Positions 31,149 to 32,145 of a stretch of 32,145 nucleotides of DNA are shown here, in pieces (position 1 is the stretch's first letter; every line of letters begins with the position of its first letter). Both the position numbers and the translations under genes were made by a program. Source of the DNA: Nocardia cerradoensis NBRC 101014 (GTDB lineage Bacteria > Actinomycetota > Actinomycetes > Mycobacteriales > Mycobacteriaceae); assembly GCF_000308535.1 (NCBI RefSeq), contig NZ_BAFW01000010.1, positions 1 through 32,145 of the forward strand. The letters run 5' to 3'. Below the pieces are notes generated by a model. That model was not told the DNA's origin. It did not search any database and saw nothing but the letters and a program-made list of their open reading frames with translations.

Positions 31149-32145
31149 ATGACCATGGGTCGCATAGCGCGCGTTGTTGCGGTAGCCGGGTTGATCGGCA
31201 GTTGCGGGGTCCTCGGCCCCTTGGTGGCCAACGCACAACCAGCCACCCCTGCTACCGCCCCGGGCCCCTCGCCGACCGCCCCGCACACCTCACCTTCCGG
31301 CGCGCCGACCGCGCGAGCCGATGGTGCGACGCCTGTTCACGATGCCGCGGTCTCCGGCCCGAACGCCGCCGTCGCTGGACCGGGCATCGCGCGTCGACAA
31401 GGGCCGACGGAACCCGAGCCCGGCCCCACCGCATCGGTCCGTCCCGGCGTTGTCGCAGCTCAGCCGGATGGCGCACCGCCATCGTCCGGTGACACGCCGG
31501 GCCGGGTCATCCCGGTGTCGCAGCCTGCCGCCGGGGCCGGCGTGGTGGCACAGCAGGGTCCGTCCGGTTCGGCGGGACCCACGCCATCCGATGACGGCCA
31601 GTACGACGGCGATCTGACCATCCCCGGGCGCTCGGCCACATCGTCGACGACGGCGCCGTCGCAGGTTTCCGCGGCGCCGCCGCCCGTCACGCCGACTCCG
31701 GTTGCCGGTGAAGGATTCGCCGGACTGGCGAGCATTCTGGGCACCGGTTCGGCCGCGGTGGGATCGGCTGCCGCCGGTTCGGCGGCCTCCGGCTCGGCAC
31801 TGACCGGTTCCGCGCTCGGTGGGACCGGTTCTGCCGCAACGGGTTCGGTCGCAGGCGCGACCGGCTCGGCGTTGGCGGGCACCGGTTCCGCGGCTGCGGG
31901 CACCGGATCCGCTGCCGCCGCAACGGGTTCCGCCGCTACCGGCTCGGCGCTGGCAACCACCGGTTCCGCGGCGGCGGGTGTCGGTTCTTTGCTGGCCGGT
32001 ATTCTCGGAACCGGTTCGGCGGCAACGGGTTCCGCACTGGCCGGGCTGGCCGGTACGGGTTCCGTCGCGACGGGTTCCGCCTTGGCCACTCTGCTCGGCA
32101 CCGGCTCCGCGGTCACCGGATCGGCCGCCGTCGGCTCCGCGGCCG
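31149..32145 (+). CDS. secreted Gly-Ser-Ala repeat protein (3' end beyond the window)
   Basis: An ATG at 31149 opens a frame with no stop to the window end (332 residues visible). Residues 1-29 are a signal peptide (RIARVVAVAGLIGSCGVLGP core), with likely cleavage after ANA at 27-29. IGSC at 16-19 could also be read as a weak lipobox. Residues 30-190 are Pro-, Ala-, Thr- and Ser-rich and probably disordered. From residue 200 on, 21 Gly-Ser units follow, each with 3, 5 or 8 small or hydrophobic residues after GS (GSAAT, GSALAGT, GSALAGLAGT). I know no family for it. A cell-envelope or surface role is likely from export and composition. Confidence 0.75.
   Translation, partial: MTMGRIARVVAVAGLIGSCGVLGPLVANAQPATPATAPGPSPTAPHTSPSGAPTARADGATPVHDAAVSGPNAAVAGPGIARRQGPTEPEPGPTASVRPGVVAAQPDGAPPSSGDTPGRVIPVSQPAAGAGVVAQQGPSGSAGPTPSDDGQYDGDLTIPGRSATSSTTAPSQVSAAPPPVTPTPVAGEGFAGLASILGTGSAAVGSAAAGSAASGSALTGSALGGTGSAATGSVAGATGSALAGTGSAAAGTGSAAAATGSAATGSALATTGSAAAGVGSLLAGILGTGSAATGSALAGLAGTGSVATGSALATLLGTGSAVTGSAAVGSAA
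31746..32145 (+). repeat. coding repeat of Gly-Ser units (5/7/10 residues)
   Basis: ACCGGTTCC/ACGGGTTCC/ACCGGCTCG-type words recur at 15, 21 or 30-bp steps to the window end. Synonymous codons vary between units, so the protein repeat is conserved more than the DNA. This speaks for selection on the protein rather than recent DNA expansion. The array is cut by the window edge. Confidence 0.8.

Noticed and set aside
31460..32116. A long minus-strand open frame rich in Ala-Glu-Pro-Val repeats
   Set aside because: It is the reverse reading of the GS-repeat gene. The plus strand has a start, ribosome site and signal peptide, and codon choice there fits a high-GC host.

Overview
The window is high-GC actinobacterial DNA. 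It looks like a mycolic-acid genus such as Nocardia (Rhodococcus and Gordonia are the alternatives; genus is inferred from gene content only). Its core is a recognisable KstR2 regulon, the gene set that degrades the last two steroid rings (C and D) as 3aα-H-4α(3'-propanoate)-7aβ-methylhexahydro-1,5-indanedione (HIP). Every gene of the M. tuberculosis set that I know has a counterpart here, in conserved order and orientation relative to M. tuberculosis: fadE33, fadE32, fadE31, fadD3 | fadE30, ipdF, kstR2, fadA6 ... ipdC, ipdB, ipdA, echA20 | two SDR genes. Three KstR2-type palindromes lie at the fadD3/fadE30, kstR2 and echA20/SDR promoters, and each is followed by a TANNNT box about 6 nt before a GTG start, which suggests leaderless transcripts.

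Layout: 1-590 is mostly non-coding, with a nested palindrome and an intrinsic terminator. 591-2350 is a MarR-MFS transporter operon. 2400-2780 holds 19-bp tandem repeats and a hairpin. 2781-13679 is the first half of the HIP regulon, with an extra crotonase between fadD3 and fadE31 and an unknown 244-aa protein between ipdF and kstR2. 13768-15084 is a secreted lipase. 15611-25426 is a ten-gene catabolic block. 25499-30819 is the second half of the HIP regulon. 31149 to the window end is a secreted Gly-Ser-Ala-repeat protein that runs off the edge.

The most interesting part is the ten-gene block inserted between fadA6 and ipdC. It encodes a TetR repressor and is bracketed by two near-identical 19-bp operators: one in front of a cyclase/acyl-CoA synthetase pair, the other in the divergent tetR / VOC-protein promoter. 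The tetR side reads on through a CaiB-type CoA transferase, an HMG-CoA-lyase-like aldolase, a SnoaL-like protein, an ACAD10/11-type acyl-CoA dehydrogenase and an APH-type kinase with a C-terminal extra domain. Kinase plus ACAD resembles the bacterial LvaAB/LvaC and animal ACAD10/11 systems that phosphorylate 4-hydroxyacyl-CoAs and remove the phosphate. I propose that the block degrades a hydroxy acid or lactone through a phosphorylated acyl-CoA; the substrate is unknown. The ACAD gene carries a 2-bp loss in a CG run, so in this sequence the pathway is either broken or misread.
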